From Aeromonas enteropelogenes (lineage in GTDB: Bacteria; Pseudomonadota; Gammaproteobacteria; Enterobacterales; Aeromonadaceae): a stretch of DNA of 64,000 nt. Position 1 is the stretch's first letter. Each line of letters opens with the position of its first letter. Positions 9,272 to 17,698 of this stretch are shown here, in pieces. Where the stretch lies: the NCBI RefSeq assembly GCF_000819845.1, contig NZ_CDCG01000046.1:1-64000 (forward strand), given 5' to 3'. The position numbers and the translations under genes were made by a program. A model generated the notes under the pieces. It made no database searches and was not told where the DNA came from. It was given only the letters and a program-made list of their open reading frames with translations.

Positions 9272-9698
9272 GGGCAAGACAGGTCGCAGGCAGCGCGACC
9301 CGATAGAGGGGCGCCGGCGCATCGCCCCACAGCTTGTGCCAACCCTGATTGAATCGATAGGCCAGCAGTGGCGGCTCCGGGTGCCACTGCCCCCGAAACA
9401 TTACCCCCTGCAGCTGGCTAGCGCCTGCAAGCCGCACCGACATGGCCTCCCGATCCGGGGCCACCGCCATCGCCTGCAAGACCCCGTCACAATCTGGGTG
9501 GCGCAGCCGGTAGCCGACATAGGTGCCCCCCAGCAAGGGGCTGGCCCCCTGCCGCTGCCAGCCGAGCTGGCGGAGCTCCTGCAGCATCTGGCGCGCGCCA
9601 TCCACCGGCTGGCGGTGCTGATAGCGCCACCCCATGGCGCCGGTGGAGGCCAGTGCCAGCAGCAACAGCCAGAGATATCCCCTAATCGGTGGTGACAT
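9246..9698 (-). CDS. Small membrane-anchored periplasmic protein downstream of exosortase
   Basis: A 150-residue protein with one N-terminal hydrophobic segment (about residues 7-23, WLLLLALASTGAMGW) and a periplasmic remainder. Its start overlaps the exosortase gene by 17 bases, so the two are co-translated. The arrangement of an exosortase followed by a single-span periplasmic partner recalls EpsI-type exosortase companions. I cannot confirm homology: the protein is shorter than usual EpsI and no diagnostic motif is visible. Two mature cysteines (in HPDCDG and LPATCLAL) could form a disulfide. The function is best stated as an unknown partner of the exosortase. Confidence 0.6.
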   Translation of the reverse strand: MSPPIRGYLWLLLLALASTGAMGWRYQHRQPVDGARQMLQELRQLGWQRQGASPLLGGTYVGYRLRHPDCDGVLQAMAVAPDREAMSVRLAGASQLQGVMFRGQWHPEPPLLAYRFNQGWHKLWGDAPAPLYRVALPATCLALIAPGQLR

Positions 9699-10449
9699 GG
9701 CGCCCCCTGTTAAACAGCAGAGTCATCAGCAGCAGCAGCACCAGCCACTGGTAGAGCTGGGCGAGCGTGCCGGTATGCAGCCAGCCGTACCAGCGCAGAT
9801 CCAGGCTCATCAGCACCAGCCGCAGCTGGTTGCTGCCGATGTAGAGCAGCAAGACCAGCCCCAGCAGGGGCAGCTGACGGTGCAGCGCCCGCCCCGGAGC
9901 CAGCCAGCAGGAGGAGACCAGCCAGGCCAGCGCCACCAGATAGAGCTGGGAGAACGAGGAGCAGCCCTTGAGCACGATCAGGGCATGCCCCCCCACCCGC
10001 TCGATGCGATTGCCGCTTTGCACCGTCTCCCACCCCAGCAGTTGCAGCCACTGGCCCACTCCCCAGGCATCGAGCGCCAGCACGGGGCCGGAGCAGAGGG
10101 CAAAGAGTTGCTGCCCCCACAGCACAGCCAGGGTGAAGGCCACCACTATGTGCAGCGCGGCGCGCTCGTCCCAAGGCTGCTGGCGCCGCCACAGGCTCGC
10201 GGCCAGCAGCAGGCAGGCCAGCGCCTTGCAACTGGCGCTCGGGATCAATAGCAGCAGCGAGAAGAGCAGCAGAGCGGCGCGGCCAGGTTGCCAGGCTGGC
10301 GCAACCCGCGATGCAATTTGCCACCAGATGGCAATCAGCAACACCACCAGCAGGTTGAAATGGCTCGTGTTGAGCCACACCATGGCCCACTGATTGAGCA
10401 GGCCCAACAGCAACCAGTTGGGCGCCCACTGCCAGGGACGGATCTCCAT
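9682..10449 (-). CDS. Exosortase-like integral membrane transpeptidase
   Basis: A 255-residue, multi-span membrane protein with the three residues that define the exosortase/archaeosortase superfamily in the right order. Cys163 lies in KGCSSFSQLY, Arg210 in SNQLRLVLM and His225 in WLHTGTLAQLY. Family members cleave C-terminal sorting signals of secreted proteins and usually sit in EPS loci, as here. ATG 10449 was chosen because it has GGTGAGG just upstream. An earlier in-frame ATG at 10503 falls inside the sigma-54-like promoter at 10492-10507. The divergent neighbour is a VWA protein with a matching C-terminal tripartite tail. I cannot assign it to a named exosortase subfamily. Confidence 0.78.
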   Translation of the reverse strand: MEIRPWQWAPNWLLLGLLNQWAMVWLNTSHFNLLVVLLIAIWWQIASRVAPAWQPGRAALLLFSLLLLIPSASCKALACLLLAASLWRRQQPWDERAALHIVVAFTLAVLWGQQLFALCSGPVLALDAWGVGQWLQLLGWETVQSGNRIERVGGHALIVLKGCSSFSQLYLVALAWLVSSCWLAPGRALHRQLPLLGLVLLLYIGSNQLRLVLMSLDLRWYGWLHTGTLAQLYQWLVLLLLMTLLFNRGRHVTTD

Positions 10450-10491
10450 CGCCTCACCCCGCACTTGTTCGTTTTCATCCTGTGCGAAGAC

Positions 10492-10507
10492 CGCAAATTT
10501 CATGCCT
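10492..10507 (-). promoter_or_regulatory. Sigma-54-like promoter for exosortase gene
   Basis: The minus strand reads AGGCATGAAATTTGCG. It matches 9 of 12 defined positions with exact GG-N10-GC spacing. Its -24 element AGGCATG is identical to that before the STAS gene at 25071-25086. The predicted start near 10481 gives about a 32-base leader to ATG 10449 and supports that start codon over the upstream ones. Confidence 0.5.
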
Positions 10508-10597
10508 GCTGCTGATACCTGCAAAGTGGCACGCTTTATTCATTCTCCCCATCGGCACTGAGGATCAGGGCCAGGCCCCAAGGAGAAGGAGTGAGTT

Positions 10598-11446
10598 ATG
10601 AGACTAAAACCGTTGGCAGGGCTGGTGGGGATGCTGCTGGTCAGCGCCCCCGCCTACGCTTTGACCGAAGTGGATACCGAACTGCAACTGCTGATGGATG
10701 TGTCGGGCAGCGTCAGCGCGTCCGAATTCAACCTGCAGTTGCAGGGCTATGTGGACGCTTTTTACAGTCAAGCGGTGCAAGACGCCATCCTGGATACCAG
10801 CGACGGCAAGCTGGGCACCATCGCCGTGCAGATGGTGATGTGGAGCGGCTCGACCCAGCAGGCGGTGATGACCGACTGGTTCTACCTCTATGACATGACC
10901 TCCATCAACGAGTTTGCCGCCACCCTGGACGCCCTGACACGCCCCTACTCGGGGATGACGGCGCCGGGCTCGGCCATGCAATTTGGCGCCCTGCAGTTCG
11001 ATACCAACGACTTCACCGCCACGCGCCAGGTGATGGATGTCTCCGGTGACGGGATCCAGAATGCCGGGCTCGACACCGCCACGGTGCGGGATCAGCTGCT
11101 CGCCTCCGGCATCGACACCATCAACGGCATCACCATAGGCCAGGACTACCCCGATGGGGTGCTGCAGGATTGGTATCTGAACAATATCGCCGGCGGCGAG
11201 GATGCTTTTGTCATCAACGCCACCACCTTCGCCGATTTTGGCAGCGCCCTGGAGCTGAAACTCGCGGCCGAGATTGAGGGGGGTATTATCCCGGAGGGTG
11301 CACTGGCGGCCCCCATCGAAGAGATCCCGCTGGCGGCCCAGCTGCTGCTTGGCATGCCCTTGCTGCTGGCCTGGCGTTATCAGCGCCGTACTCAAGGTCA
11401 CAACCAGCAGAACGCCGAATGGCAACGGATGCCGGTCATCGGCTAG
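10598..11446 (+). CDS. Secreted VWA-domain (DUF1194-like) protein with exosortase-type C-terminal tail
   Basis: A 282-residue protein with a signal peptide (cleavage probably AYA|LTE at 21/22) and a von Willebrand A domain. The MIDAS motif is DVSGSVS (Asp34, Ser36, Ser38), and DVSGDGIQN later in the domain is typical of DUF1194 proteins. The C-terminus has the tripartite plan of an exosortase substrate: a Pro/Glu motif (APIEEIP, 238-244), a hydrophobic segment to about residue 259, then RYQRR. An 18-residue tail follows. It has a strong AAGGAGAAGGAG ribosome region and is divergent from the exosortase gene. It is the best candidate substrate in this window, perhaps an EPS-associated surface adhesin. 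Substrate status is inference. Confidence 0.8.
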   Translation: MRLKPLAGLVGMLLVSAPAYALTEVDTELQLLMDVSGSVSASEFNLQLQGYVDAFYSQAVQDAILDTSDGKLGTIAVQMVMWSGSTQQAVMTDWFYLYDMTSINEFAATLDALTRPYSGMTAPGSAMQFGALQFDTNDFTATRQVMDVSGDGIQNAGLDTATVRDQLLASGIDTINGITIGQDYPDGVLQDWYLNNIAGGEDAFVINATTFADFGSALELKLAAEIEGGIIPEGALAAPIEEIPLAAQLLLGMPLLLAWRYQRRTQGHNQQNAEWQRMPVIG

Positions 11447-11511
11447 CAGTTACACCGTCTGTAACTTTTGTTATGAGTAGGGAGCCATAGCTCCCTGTTT
11501 TGTTAACGAAC

Positions 11512-12144
11512 TTACTGATTTCTTTGTGCGGCCATACGCTCCCTAACCTCTGGCGGTACGTGATCTAACCACTCAATAACCCCGGTTTCTGGATTTACAT
11601 GAACTAATATTATCCCTCCGGGTGAACCGCTTTTTTCAATTTCGAGAGATGCTGCCGAATGGCCATTAACATGATACTCTGCAATAAACTCCATAAACTT
11701 GACCACTATATTTTCATAGTCGATGTCTGGTGAAAACTTTGGAATCAACAGCTTGAAGTTATATCCATCCTTTCCTTCTGCCATAATGGAGTAAGCCATG
11801 GAATATGGGTTGTTTTGGCGAACTTTCCCTTTAGTTCCCATTAACACAGGTTCAAAACGGGGCTGACTAATTGTTTTTTTGGTTAGTTTTGCCAGTGACG
11901 ATTTCAGTGCTTTATAATGATCGCTACCCATATCTTTGAGAAATTCTTGAAAATAGGCTTTGGCAACAAATGCAATAATTGCTGTTGGAAGAAACCACTC
12001 AACTGCAGCATAAGGCCCAGGCTCAGGCCTCTCATGTATTTTCAATTCTAATTTATCGTGCTCAACTTCCGTTTCAAAATCACCAAAAAAAGTTCGGTCT
12101 ATACTATCAAGATATATTATTGACACATGAGGTTTCTGCTGCAT
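11512..12144 (-). CDS. Hypothetical protein, AT-rich insert gene 1
   Basis: A 210-residue protein of unknown family, starting MQQKPHVSIIYLDSIDRTFF at an ATG with GGAGAAAAT upstream. A mildly hydrophobic helix (VEWFLPTAIIAFVAKAYF) lies near residues 49-66 and may be membrane associated. The C-terminus is acidic and ends EWLDHVPPEVRERMAAQ. Base composition is clearly AT-richer than the flanking EPS genes, and it belongs to a three-gene leftward set between the VWA and chain-length genes. This suggests later acquisition. No function can be given. Confidence 0.65.
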   Translation of the reverse strand: MQQKPHVSIIYLDSIDRTFFGDFETEVEHDKLELKIHERPEPGPYAAVEWFLPTAIIAFVAKAYFQEFLKDMGSDHYKALKSSLAKLTKKTISQPRFEPVLMGTKGKVRQNNPYSMAYSIMAEGKDGYNFKLLIPKFSPDIDYENIVVKFMEFIAEYHVNGHSAASLEIEKSGSPGGIILVHVNPETGVIEWLDHVPPEVRERMAAQRNQ

Positions 12145-12209
12145 ATTTTCTCCTATACATAAACAGCTCGTTCAGCCTGAAAAAAACGTACCTTTACTTG
12201 TTATATATT

Positions 12210-12698
12210 TCATACCTTTGGAATCATTTTCAGAGCTCTTAGCCGCTCATCATTGGCGGCCTCTGCACCAATACATGTTTGGCTGATGAAGGTTGACACC
12301 GCTGGGCCAGCGTGAATTTTATTTATTCTTTCTTTAGCTGCATAAACATGTTTTAGCCGAGAAAAAACATCTTCCCACCATTCACGACTATATTTTTTGA
12401 TCAGGCTATCTTTTATCTTGTACATTCTTTCCTTACTATTGGAACTTTCATCAGAACCTATAACACTGGCCCATATCATTCTTTTCTGTAAATCATTAGG
12501 AACCCAGCATTGCTTTTCAAGCTTCATTATAACGTCAGGGTGTAGATAGAGTTTATGTTCTCGGAGCATCCTATGAACCCATAATGGCTGTGCCTCTTTA
12601 TATGCTTGAGCCACTTCTAATCTAGAAGCCCCTTGAACGTGATCTTTCCATGTTTCTAGTTGATCTATATTGCTCAATTTCGTGGATAATTTTTCCAT
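12210..12698 (-). CDS. Hypothetical protein, AT-rich insert gene 2
   Basis: A 162-residue soluble, charged protein with many helices predicted by eye and no signal peptide. I recognise no family. It starts at 12698 with a weak ribosome site (AGAGACC) and is 65 bases from the neighbouring insert gene in the same direction. Low GC matches the other two insert genes. The C-terminus (NDERLRALKMIPKV) carries no tag or motif. Confidence 0.55.
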   Translation of the reverse strand: MEKLSTKLSNIDQLETWKDHVQGASRLEVAQAYKEAQPLWVHRMLREHKLYLHPDVIMKLEKQCWVPNDLQKRMIWASVIGSDESSNSKERMYKIKDSLIKKYSREWWEDVFSRLKHVYAAKERINKIHAGPAVSTFISQTCIGAEAANDERLRALKMIPKV

Positions 12699-12833
12699 AG
12701 GTCTCTTACATCTAATGCTGGATAATAACCTGACAATAACTCACCACCAAGCTCAACCACAACAACCGTGGTTCATAGGAAATTGAAATTATACGTATTG
12801 ACACCCACTCTTGAACCATTTGTTATAACCACC

Positions 12834-13406
12834 CTAAAGCAACAACTCTGCAGCTTCAAGTACATGCTGCTGTGCACCTTTATCATTACTTAACAAAGCT
12901 AACTGTCCCGCTGCTAAAAGCCCATAATTATTAGCAAAGGAAATAAGATCCCTAACAAAACCATCTGTATAGTTTGGTTCAATATTTGAGCCAGATATTC
13001 GTTTGGCGATTTGTGCCGGGCCTGAATGCGTATAATTATTTAGACTTTCCCAAATGTGTTTCTTAGCATCTGACAAACCAGTGACATTACCATTTCGACT
13101 ACTCTCAAGATCAATTACCAAGGAACTAAATTTTTTGTTGAACTTATCTTTTCTTAGTTTCTCGATGTCTTGTGGTAATGCACAATATTGAAACCAAAGT
13201 CCTTTCACATAACTCTCAAATAAGCATCTAAGTAAGGAACTAGCAGAACCATAAAGTTTTAATTCTATGAGTGTCAAAATAGACCTCTGGTGTTCCATAC
13301 AGATTGAGAAGTAAGACGATGCAATCATCACCTTTTCGGATTTAGGCAATTTAATTTCATTTAAACCGGACTCTAGCTTAATCAAAATCTCTCTCGAATG
13401 TTGCAT
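12834..13406 (-). CDS. DUF6988/DUF5677-like hypothetical protein, AT-rich insert gene 3
   Basis: A 190-residue helical protein. The pattern SSLLRCLFESYVKGLWF followed later by NNYTHSGPAQIAKR resembles a widespread family of unknown function (DUF6988/DUF5677-like). The family name is from memory and not searched. The ATG at 13406 is preceded by GGGGGT. Family members are often scattered in accessory regions. It is the promoter-proximal gene of the low-GC leftward set, and I do not infer a role in EPS synthesis. Confidence 0.6.
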   Translation of the reverse strand: MQHSREILIKLESGLNEIKLPKSEKVMIASSYFSICMEHQRSILTLIELKLYGSASSLLRCLFESYVKGLWFQYCALPQDIEKLRKDKFNKKFSSLVIDLESSRNGNVTGLSDAKKHIWESLNNYTHSGPAQIAKRISGSNIEPNYTDGFVRDLISFANNYGLLAAGQLALLSNDKGAQQHVLEAAELLL

Positions 13407-13792
13407 TCTTTACCCCCAGGTTATAACAGTAATGAGCTGAAAGGTGCTATTAATACACTATCATCACCCTCAATATGACTCCCCCCATCACTTTTCAGCA
13501 CAACCAATATATAACTTTAAAATCAATATTTTATAAACCAGCACATGATTTATGAGTATATTATCAACGTTTTATGTCGGCTCCACTTGTATCACTATGT
13601 AAAACCACAGTCAATAAGCGAAATAAGAAACTGCCACCAGACCTTAGCTTTGCAATCACATCCTAATTCGACGCAAACCATAGTCGTTGGTCAAGGCGCT
13701 ATCTGAGTGACATAAAAAAGGCCTCATTACGAGGCCTTATCAGAAATATTCAGGTTCAACGTGGTGGCCTGCCTTGACGGCATGGGCAAATA
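13407..13792. other. AT-rich intergenic region at edge of insert
   Basis: This 386-base stretch between the insert genes and the chain-length gene has no supported coding sequence. It is AT-rich up to about 13660, consistent with the promoter side of the insert, and contains the leftward terminator at 13713-13738. I saw no tRNA, attachment-site repeat or IS end. Confidence 0.5.
13713..13738 (-). terminator. Rho-independent terminator of chain-length gene
   Basis: An 8-bp stem (AAGGCCTC / GAGGCCTT, loop ATTAC, 13718-13738) is flanked on the left by a run of A, which is a U-tract on the minus strand. It lies 55 bases after the stop at 13793. Confidence 0.8.
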
Positions 13793-15196
13793 TCAACCCG
13801 GCACCTCCACCAGTGGCGGCTGGGCATGGGCCGTCTGGCCGCTGTGAGCATGCACCGGTTCGCAATAGGGAATGCGGCTGAGCACCGGCGCCTTGATAAG
13901 CGCTGCCAGCTGATCGGTGCGGCGCAGGCTGGTGTCCGCCAGTTCAATCAGCAACGCCAGGCCGCAGCCGAGCCCGAAGCCCCCCACCATGCCGGCAATC
14001 AGAAACAGCCAGAGCGGGTAGTTGCTGGGTTTGCTCGGAGCGAAGGGTCTGTCGATCACCTTGATCCGCTCGCCGGGCTCAAAACTGCCAAGCGCCCCGG
14101 TCACCTTGGCCTTCTCGTAGCGCAGCAGCAGATCTTGGTAGAGGGAGCGCTTGACCTCAAGATCGCGCTCCAGCTCCGCCAGCTGGCTCTCCGTTTCGCC
14201 CTGGGAGGCCACCACCTTGTTCAGATCGTCTAGCTGGACCTGCAGCGCGGCGGTATTCTGCTCGGCCTCGGCCAGCTGTGCCCTGGCCTGATCCCACTCG
14301 GGCCCAACCGCCACGCCGGGTTTGTTCTTCTGCTGTTCCAGCTCCTGCTGCAACTGCTCAATCTGGTAGCGCAGGCTCTGCACCTCGCTGTGCTGATCGC
14401 TGTAACGCACCCGCAGCAGGGCCAGCTCGGTCTGCATCTGTTGCAGCTTCTCCTCCAGGCTGCGGGCCGTCGTCCCCTCCTGGCCGTGGGAGAGCTGCTC
14501 GACCCGGGTCTTGGCCTGCTGCAACTGGAGCAGGCTCTCGGCGTGGCGATCTTTCAGGCCGTAGAGCCGGGCGGCGTTGGCATTTTGCTGATCCGGCAGG
14601 GCGCTGGCATGTTCGCGCTTGAAATCCGCCAGCAGCTGTTCGGCCCCCTGCAGTTCGCTGCGCCGGCTGTCGAGCTGGCTTTGCAGAAAGCGCTCGGACG
14701 ACTCGGCCGACTGGCGCCCCTTGTTCAGGAGGTTGAAGAAGAAGCGGCGCGAGACGGCCTCCAGCAGGCCGGCACTGCTCTCTGCCGAGTCTGCCTTTAC
14801 CTTCAGCTCGATCACCTCGTCCCCGATGAGGCGGATGGAGACGGACGCCGAGAGCCAGTCCATGATGGCGTCGCGCTTGGCCGGCGGGGTGTTGTCATCC
14901 ACCAGCTTGCGGTCCCGCGCCACCCCGTCCATCACGTAGCGGCTGCGCAGCATGGCCTCCAGCACCGCAAAGCGATCCTTGAGGCTCTCCTGGGTGATCA
15001 GATCCTTGAGGGTCGGCATCTGGTTGGAATCCTGCGGCACCATGAAGGTGGTGCGGCTCTCGTACACCTTGGGGCTCAAGAGGCCAATCCCCACCCCCAC
15101 CAGCGGCATGACCAGGGCCGGCATCAGAATGAGATAACGGCGCCGCCAGGCGGCGAAGAGGATGATGTAGAGGTTGTAGTAGAACTGAACCGGCAT
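13793..15196 (-). CDS. Polysaccharide chain-length determinant, Wzz/PCP family (SypO-like)
   Basis: A 467-residue inner-membrane protein with a transmembrane segment near residues 19-41 and another near the C-terminus (YPLWLFLIAGMVGGFGLG). Between them is a long periplasmic coiled-coil rich in Gln/Glu/Leu, the layout of PCP-2-type chain-length proteins. A Pro-rich motif (DRPFAPSKPSNYP) precedes the second membrane span, as in the family. No kinase domain is fused; the CpsD-like partner is encoded separately at 21449-22117. ATG 15196 has GGGGAG upstream; the longer frame is rejected because it would include the promoter at 15248-15263. It corresponds to SypO. Confidence 0.86.
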   Translation of the reverse strand: MPVQFYYNLYIILFAAWRRRYLILMPALVMPLVGVGIGLLSPKVYESRTTFMVPQDSNQMPTLKDLITQESLKDRFAVLEAMLRSRYVMDGVARDRKLVDDNTPPAKRDAIMDWLSASVSIRLIGDEVIELKVKADSAESSAGLLEAVSRRFFFNLLNKGRQSAESSERFLQSQLDSRRSELQGAEQLLADFKREHASALPDQQNANAARLYGLKDRHAESLLQLQQAKTRVEQLSHGQEGTTARSLEEKLQQMQTELALLRVRYSDQHSEVQSLRYQIEQLQQELEQQKNKPGVAVGPEWDQARAQLAEAEQNTAALQVQLDDLNKVVASQGETESQLAELERDLEVKRSLYQDLLLRYEKAKVTGALGSFEPGERIKVIDRPFAPSKPSNYPLWLFLIAGMVGGFGLGCGLALLIELADTSLRRTDQLAALIKAPVLSRIPYCEPVHAHSGQTAHAQPPLVEVPG

Positions 15197-15247
15197 GGCG
15201 TCACTCCCCTCAAGGCAGGTATGGCATTCCACGAATGGATGGGGAAA

Positions 15248-15263
15248 TGCAAGGGTAATGCCA
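15248..15263 (-). promoter_or_regulatory. Sigma-54 (-24/-12) promoter for chain-length gene
   Basis: The minus strand reads TGGCATTACCCTTGCA, matching 10 of 12 defined positions with GG-N10-GC spacing. The predicted start is near 15238, about 42 bases before ATG 15196. Confidence 0.62.
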
Positions 15264-15290
15264 GCAAGCGGGCCAACATGGCAGACGTTG

Positions 15291-15306
15291 TGGTACAGGA
15301 TTCGCA
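15291..15306 (+). promoter_or_regulatory. Sigma-54-like promoter for glycosyltransferase/sugar-transferase operon
   Basis: The site reads TGGTACAGGATTCGCA, matching 9 of 12 defined positions with GG-N10-GC spacing. The predicted start near 15317 is about 42 bases before ATG 15359. It is divergent from the minus-strand site 28 bases away. Confidence 0.45.
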
Positions 15307-15358
15307 TAGTCATCACCAAGGGGGCCCGGGAAGGGCCGACAACAGTGAGGAGAGCGCC

Positions 15359-16459
15359 ATGCCCACCACCGCCAGGTCAGCCAGCACCGCCATCGTGCAA
15401 ATCGTCCAGCACCTGCAGCCTGGGGGGCTGGAGACCATGGTGCTCAACCTCAGCCAGGCCAACGAGTGCCACCAGCCCATGCACATCGTCTCGCTGGAGG
15501 GGAGCAAGGAGGCGCTGCTCGCCGCCTGGCCCGCCCTGAGGCCGTTCGCCGGGCGGATCCACTGTCTGGACAAGCCCGCCGGCTGGTCGCTGACCACCCT
15601 CTATCGCCTGATCCGCCTGCTGCGCCAGCTGCAACCGGCGGCGGTGCACACCCACCATCTGGGCCCGCTGCTCTATGGCGGGCTGGCCGCCCGGCTGGCC
15701 CGGGTGGCGAGCCTTATCCACACCGAACACGACGCCTGGTATCTCGACGATCCCCGCCAGCGCAAACTGGCGGGGCTGGGACTGCGCACCTTCAAACCGA
15801 CTCTGGTGGCAGACGCCACCCCGGTGGCGCACCAGCTGCAGGTGAGGCTCGGCGCCCTCTCGGCCAAAGTGATCCCCAATGGCATCGACGAGGGGCGCTT
15901 TGTCCCCGGCCCCAGCGAGCTGGCGCGCCAGGCGCTGGGCTTGCCCCTTGGGGTGAGGATCATCGGCTGCGCCGCACGCCTTGAGGCAGTCAAGGGGCAC
16001 AGCCTGTTGCTGGAGGCCATGGCGCGCCTCTCCCCCGGGGTGCATCTTGCACTGGCCGGGGTAGGCAATTTGCAAAATGCGTTGCAGCAGCAATGCCAGC
16101 AGCTGGGGATTGCCCATCGGGTCCACTTTCTCGGTCTGGTGGAGCAGATGCCCCGCTTCTATCAGGGGCTGGATCTCTTCTGCCTGCCGTCACTGGCGGA
16201 GGGGATGCCATTGTGCGTGCTGGAGGCCCAGGCCTGCGGCGTGCCCGTGGTGATGAGCGCCGTGGGTGCCGCTGCCGAGATCGTCTGTCCGGCCAGCGGC
16301 CAGTTGCTTGAGGAGCGGGATCCCGCCCTCCTGGCGACACTTCTGGCACAGGGGTTGCTCAAGTCTCATGGCCTGCGCACCGTCACCCGTGCCTTTGTCT
16401 GCAAGCAGGGCAGCCTGAGCCAGATGGCTCAAGCCTATCAGGCGCTGTACGCCCGCTGA
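15359..16459 (+). CDS. Glycosyltransferase, GT4-type (SypP-like)
   Basis: A 366-residue GT-B enzyme. Visible motifs are the N-terminal HLQPGGLETMVLNL loop, VIPNGIDEGRF at the domain junction, and the C-terminal SLAEGMPLCVLEAQACGVPVV, an E-x7-E variant that binds the donor sugar diphosphate. ATG 15359 is preceded by AGTGAGGAG. The much longer open frame upstream is antisense to the chain-length gene and was rejected. It starts a three-gene rightward operon with a GT2 enzyme and the initiating sugar transferase, the same order as sypPQR in Vibrio fischeri. Confidence 0.85.
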   Translation: MPTTARSASTAIVQIVQHLQPGGLETMVLNLSQANECHQPMHIVSLEGSKEALLAAWPALRPFAGRIHCLDKPAGWSLTTLYRLIRLLRQLQPAAVHTHHLGPLLYGGLAARLARVASLIHTEHDAWYLDDPRQRKLAGLGLRTFKPTLVADATPVAHQLQVRLGALSAKVIPNGIDEGRFVPGPSELARQALGLPLGVRIIGCAARLEAVKGHSLLLEAMARLSPGVHLALAGVGNLQNALQQQCQQLGIAHRVHFLGLVEQMPRFYQGLDLFCLPSLAEGMPLCVLEAQACGVPVVMSAVGAAAEIVCPASGQLLEERDPALLATLLAQGLLKSHGLRTVTRAFVCKQGSLSQMAQAYQALYAR

Positions 16460-16504
16460 GGCGATGCCACCAACACGCGAAGAGACAGCAAAAAGGAGCC
16501 TCCC

Positions 16505-17698
16505 ATGGAATGGATCATGATCGTGTTCTGGTTGTGCGCAGCCCTGGTGGTGTACCACCATGTCGGCTATCCCCTGCTGCTCAAGTACTTCGGCAAACGG
16601 GTACGCGCACAGCTTCACCAGCCGGCGCCGCGCCAGCGCGGGTTTCGGGAGGAGGCCGGCGACGTCCAGCTTCCCACCATCACCCTGGTGATGCCCATCT
16701 ACAACGAGGCGGCGACCCTGGCAGCCAAGCTGCAGAATCTGGCCAGTCTCGACTACCCGGCTGACCGGCTGGCGGTGCATCTCCATTTCGATGGCTGCAC
16801 CGATGACAGCTACCCCATTGCGCTGTGCCAACTGGGGGATCCGGCCCTGCAACAACTGCAGATCCAGCTGTTCGACCACCCGCGCAATCGCGGCAAGGTG
16901 GCGGTGCTCAACGAGGCGATGGCCCGTGTCGAGAGCGATCTGGTGGCCCTGACCGATGTCTCCGCCCTGCTGCCCATCGACAGCCTGCTGCTGGCCGTGG
17001 CCCACTTTCAGGATCCCGAAGTCGGCGTGGTGGGCGAAGCCTATCGCTTCTGGCAAGCGGGCTCCCAGGGTGAGGCCAGCTACTGGCACTACCAGAGCCA
17101 GATCAAGCTGTGCGAATCCGCCCTTGGCAGCATGCTGGGGGCCCATGGCGCCTTCTACGTGATGCGCCGCGACTGCCTGGCGCCGCTGCCATCAGACACC
17201 ATCAACGATGACTTCATCCTGCCGATGCAGGCCATCGCCAGGGGCTACAAGGCTGTCTATGACAACCGCTGCGCCGCGCTGGAACTGGAAGTCTCCGATG
17301 CCCTGCTGGAAGCGAAGCGCCGCCAGCGCATCGGCGCGGGCAACACCCAGCAGCTGCTGCGTCTGCTGCCCCTGCTCCATCCCAAATTTGGCTGGGTGGC
17401 GTTCAACTTTGCCAGTGGCAAGGGCTTGAGGGTACTGATGCCCCTCTGCCTGACCCTGCTCTGGCTGTGCGCCATTCCGCTGGCCATCCACTCGCCCCTG
17501 TTCGTGGCGCTGCTGGCCGGTCAACTGCTGGGCTATGCCCTGGTGATGCTGATCCAGCTCACCCCTGTGCATCCCTGGCCCTCGTTGTTTCGCAAGATCC
17601 ACTATCTGGTCCTCGGACACTGGTACAACGGCATCGGCACCCTGCGCTACGGCCTGCGGATGCTGGCGCGCCCCACCGCACAGGAGAGAGCAGCATGA
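16505..17698 (+). CDS. Membrane glycosyltransferase family 2 (SypQ-like)
   Basis: A 397-residue GT-A enzyme with an N-terminal hydrophobic anchor and C-terminal membrane segments. It carries the donor-site motif LVMPIYNEAATLAAKL, the DXD-like FDGCTDDS and the late acidic INDDFILPM. It resembles processive or single-addition GT2 transferases that work at the inner membrane. ATG 16505 has AAAAAGGAG upstream. Its stop overlaps the next gene by ATGA. It probably extends the lipid-linked EPS intermediate. Confidence 0.84.
   Translation: MEWIMIVFWLCAALVVYHHVGYPLLLKYFGKRVRAQLHQPAPRQRGFREEAGDVQLPTITLVMPIYNEAATLAAKLQNLASLDYPADRLAVHLHFDGCTDDSYPIALCQLGDPALQQLQIQLFDHPRNRGKVAVLNEAMARVESDLVALTDVSALLPIDSLLLAVAHFQDPEVGVVGEAYRFWQAGSQGEASYWHYQSQIKLCESALGSMLGAHGAFYVMRRDCLAPLPSDTINDDFILPMQAIARGYKAVYDNRCAALELEVSDALLEAKRRQRIGAGNTQQLLRLLPLLHPKFGWVAFNFASGKGLRVLMPLCLTLLWLCAIPLAIHSPLFVALLAGQLLGYALVMLIQLTPVHPWPSLFRKIHYLVLGHWYNGIGTLRYGLRMLARPTAQERAA

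Noticed and set aside
10527-10533. A perfect -24 element TGGCACG before the VWA gene
   Set aside because: The -12 GC at the required spacing is missing, so it was not called a sigma-54 promoter.
14390-15358. N-terminal extension of the SypP-like glycosyltransferase
   Set aside because: It runs antisense through the chain-length gene; ATG 15359 has a good ribosome site and homology starts there.
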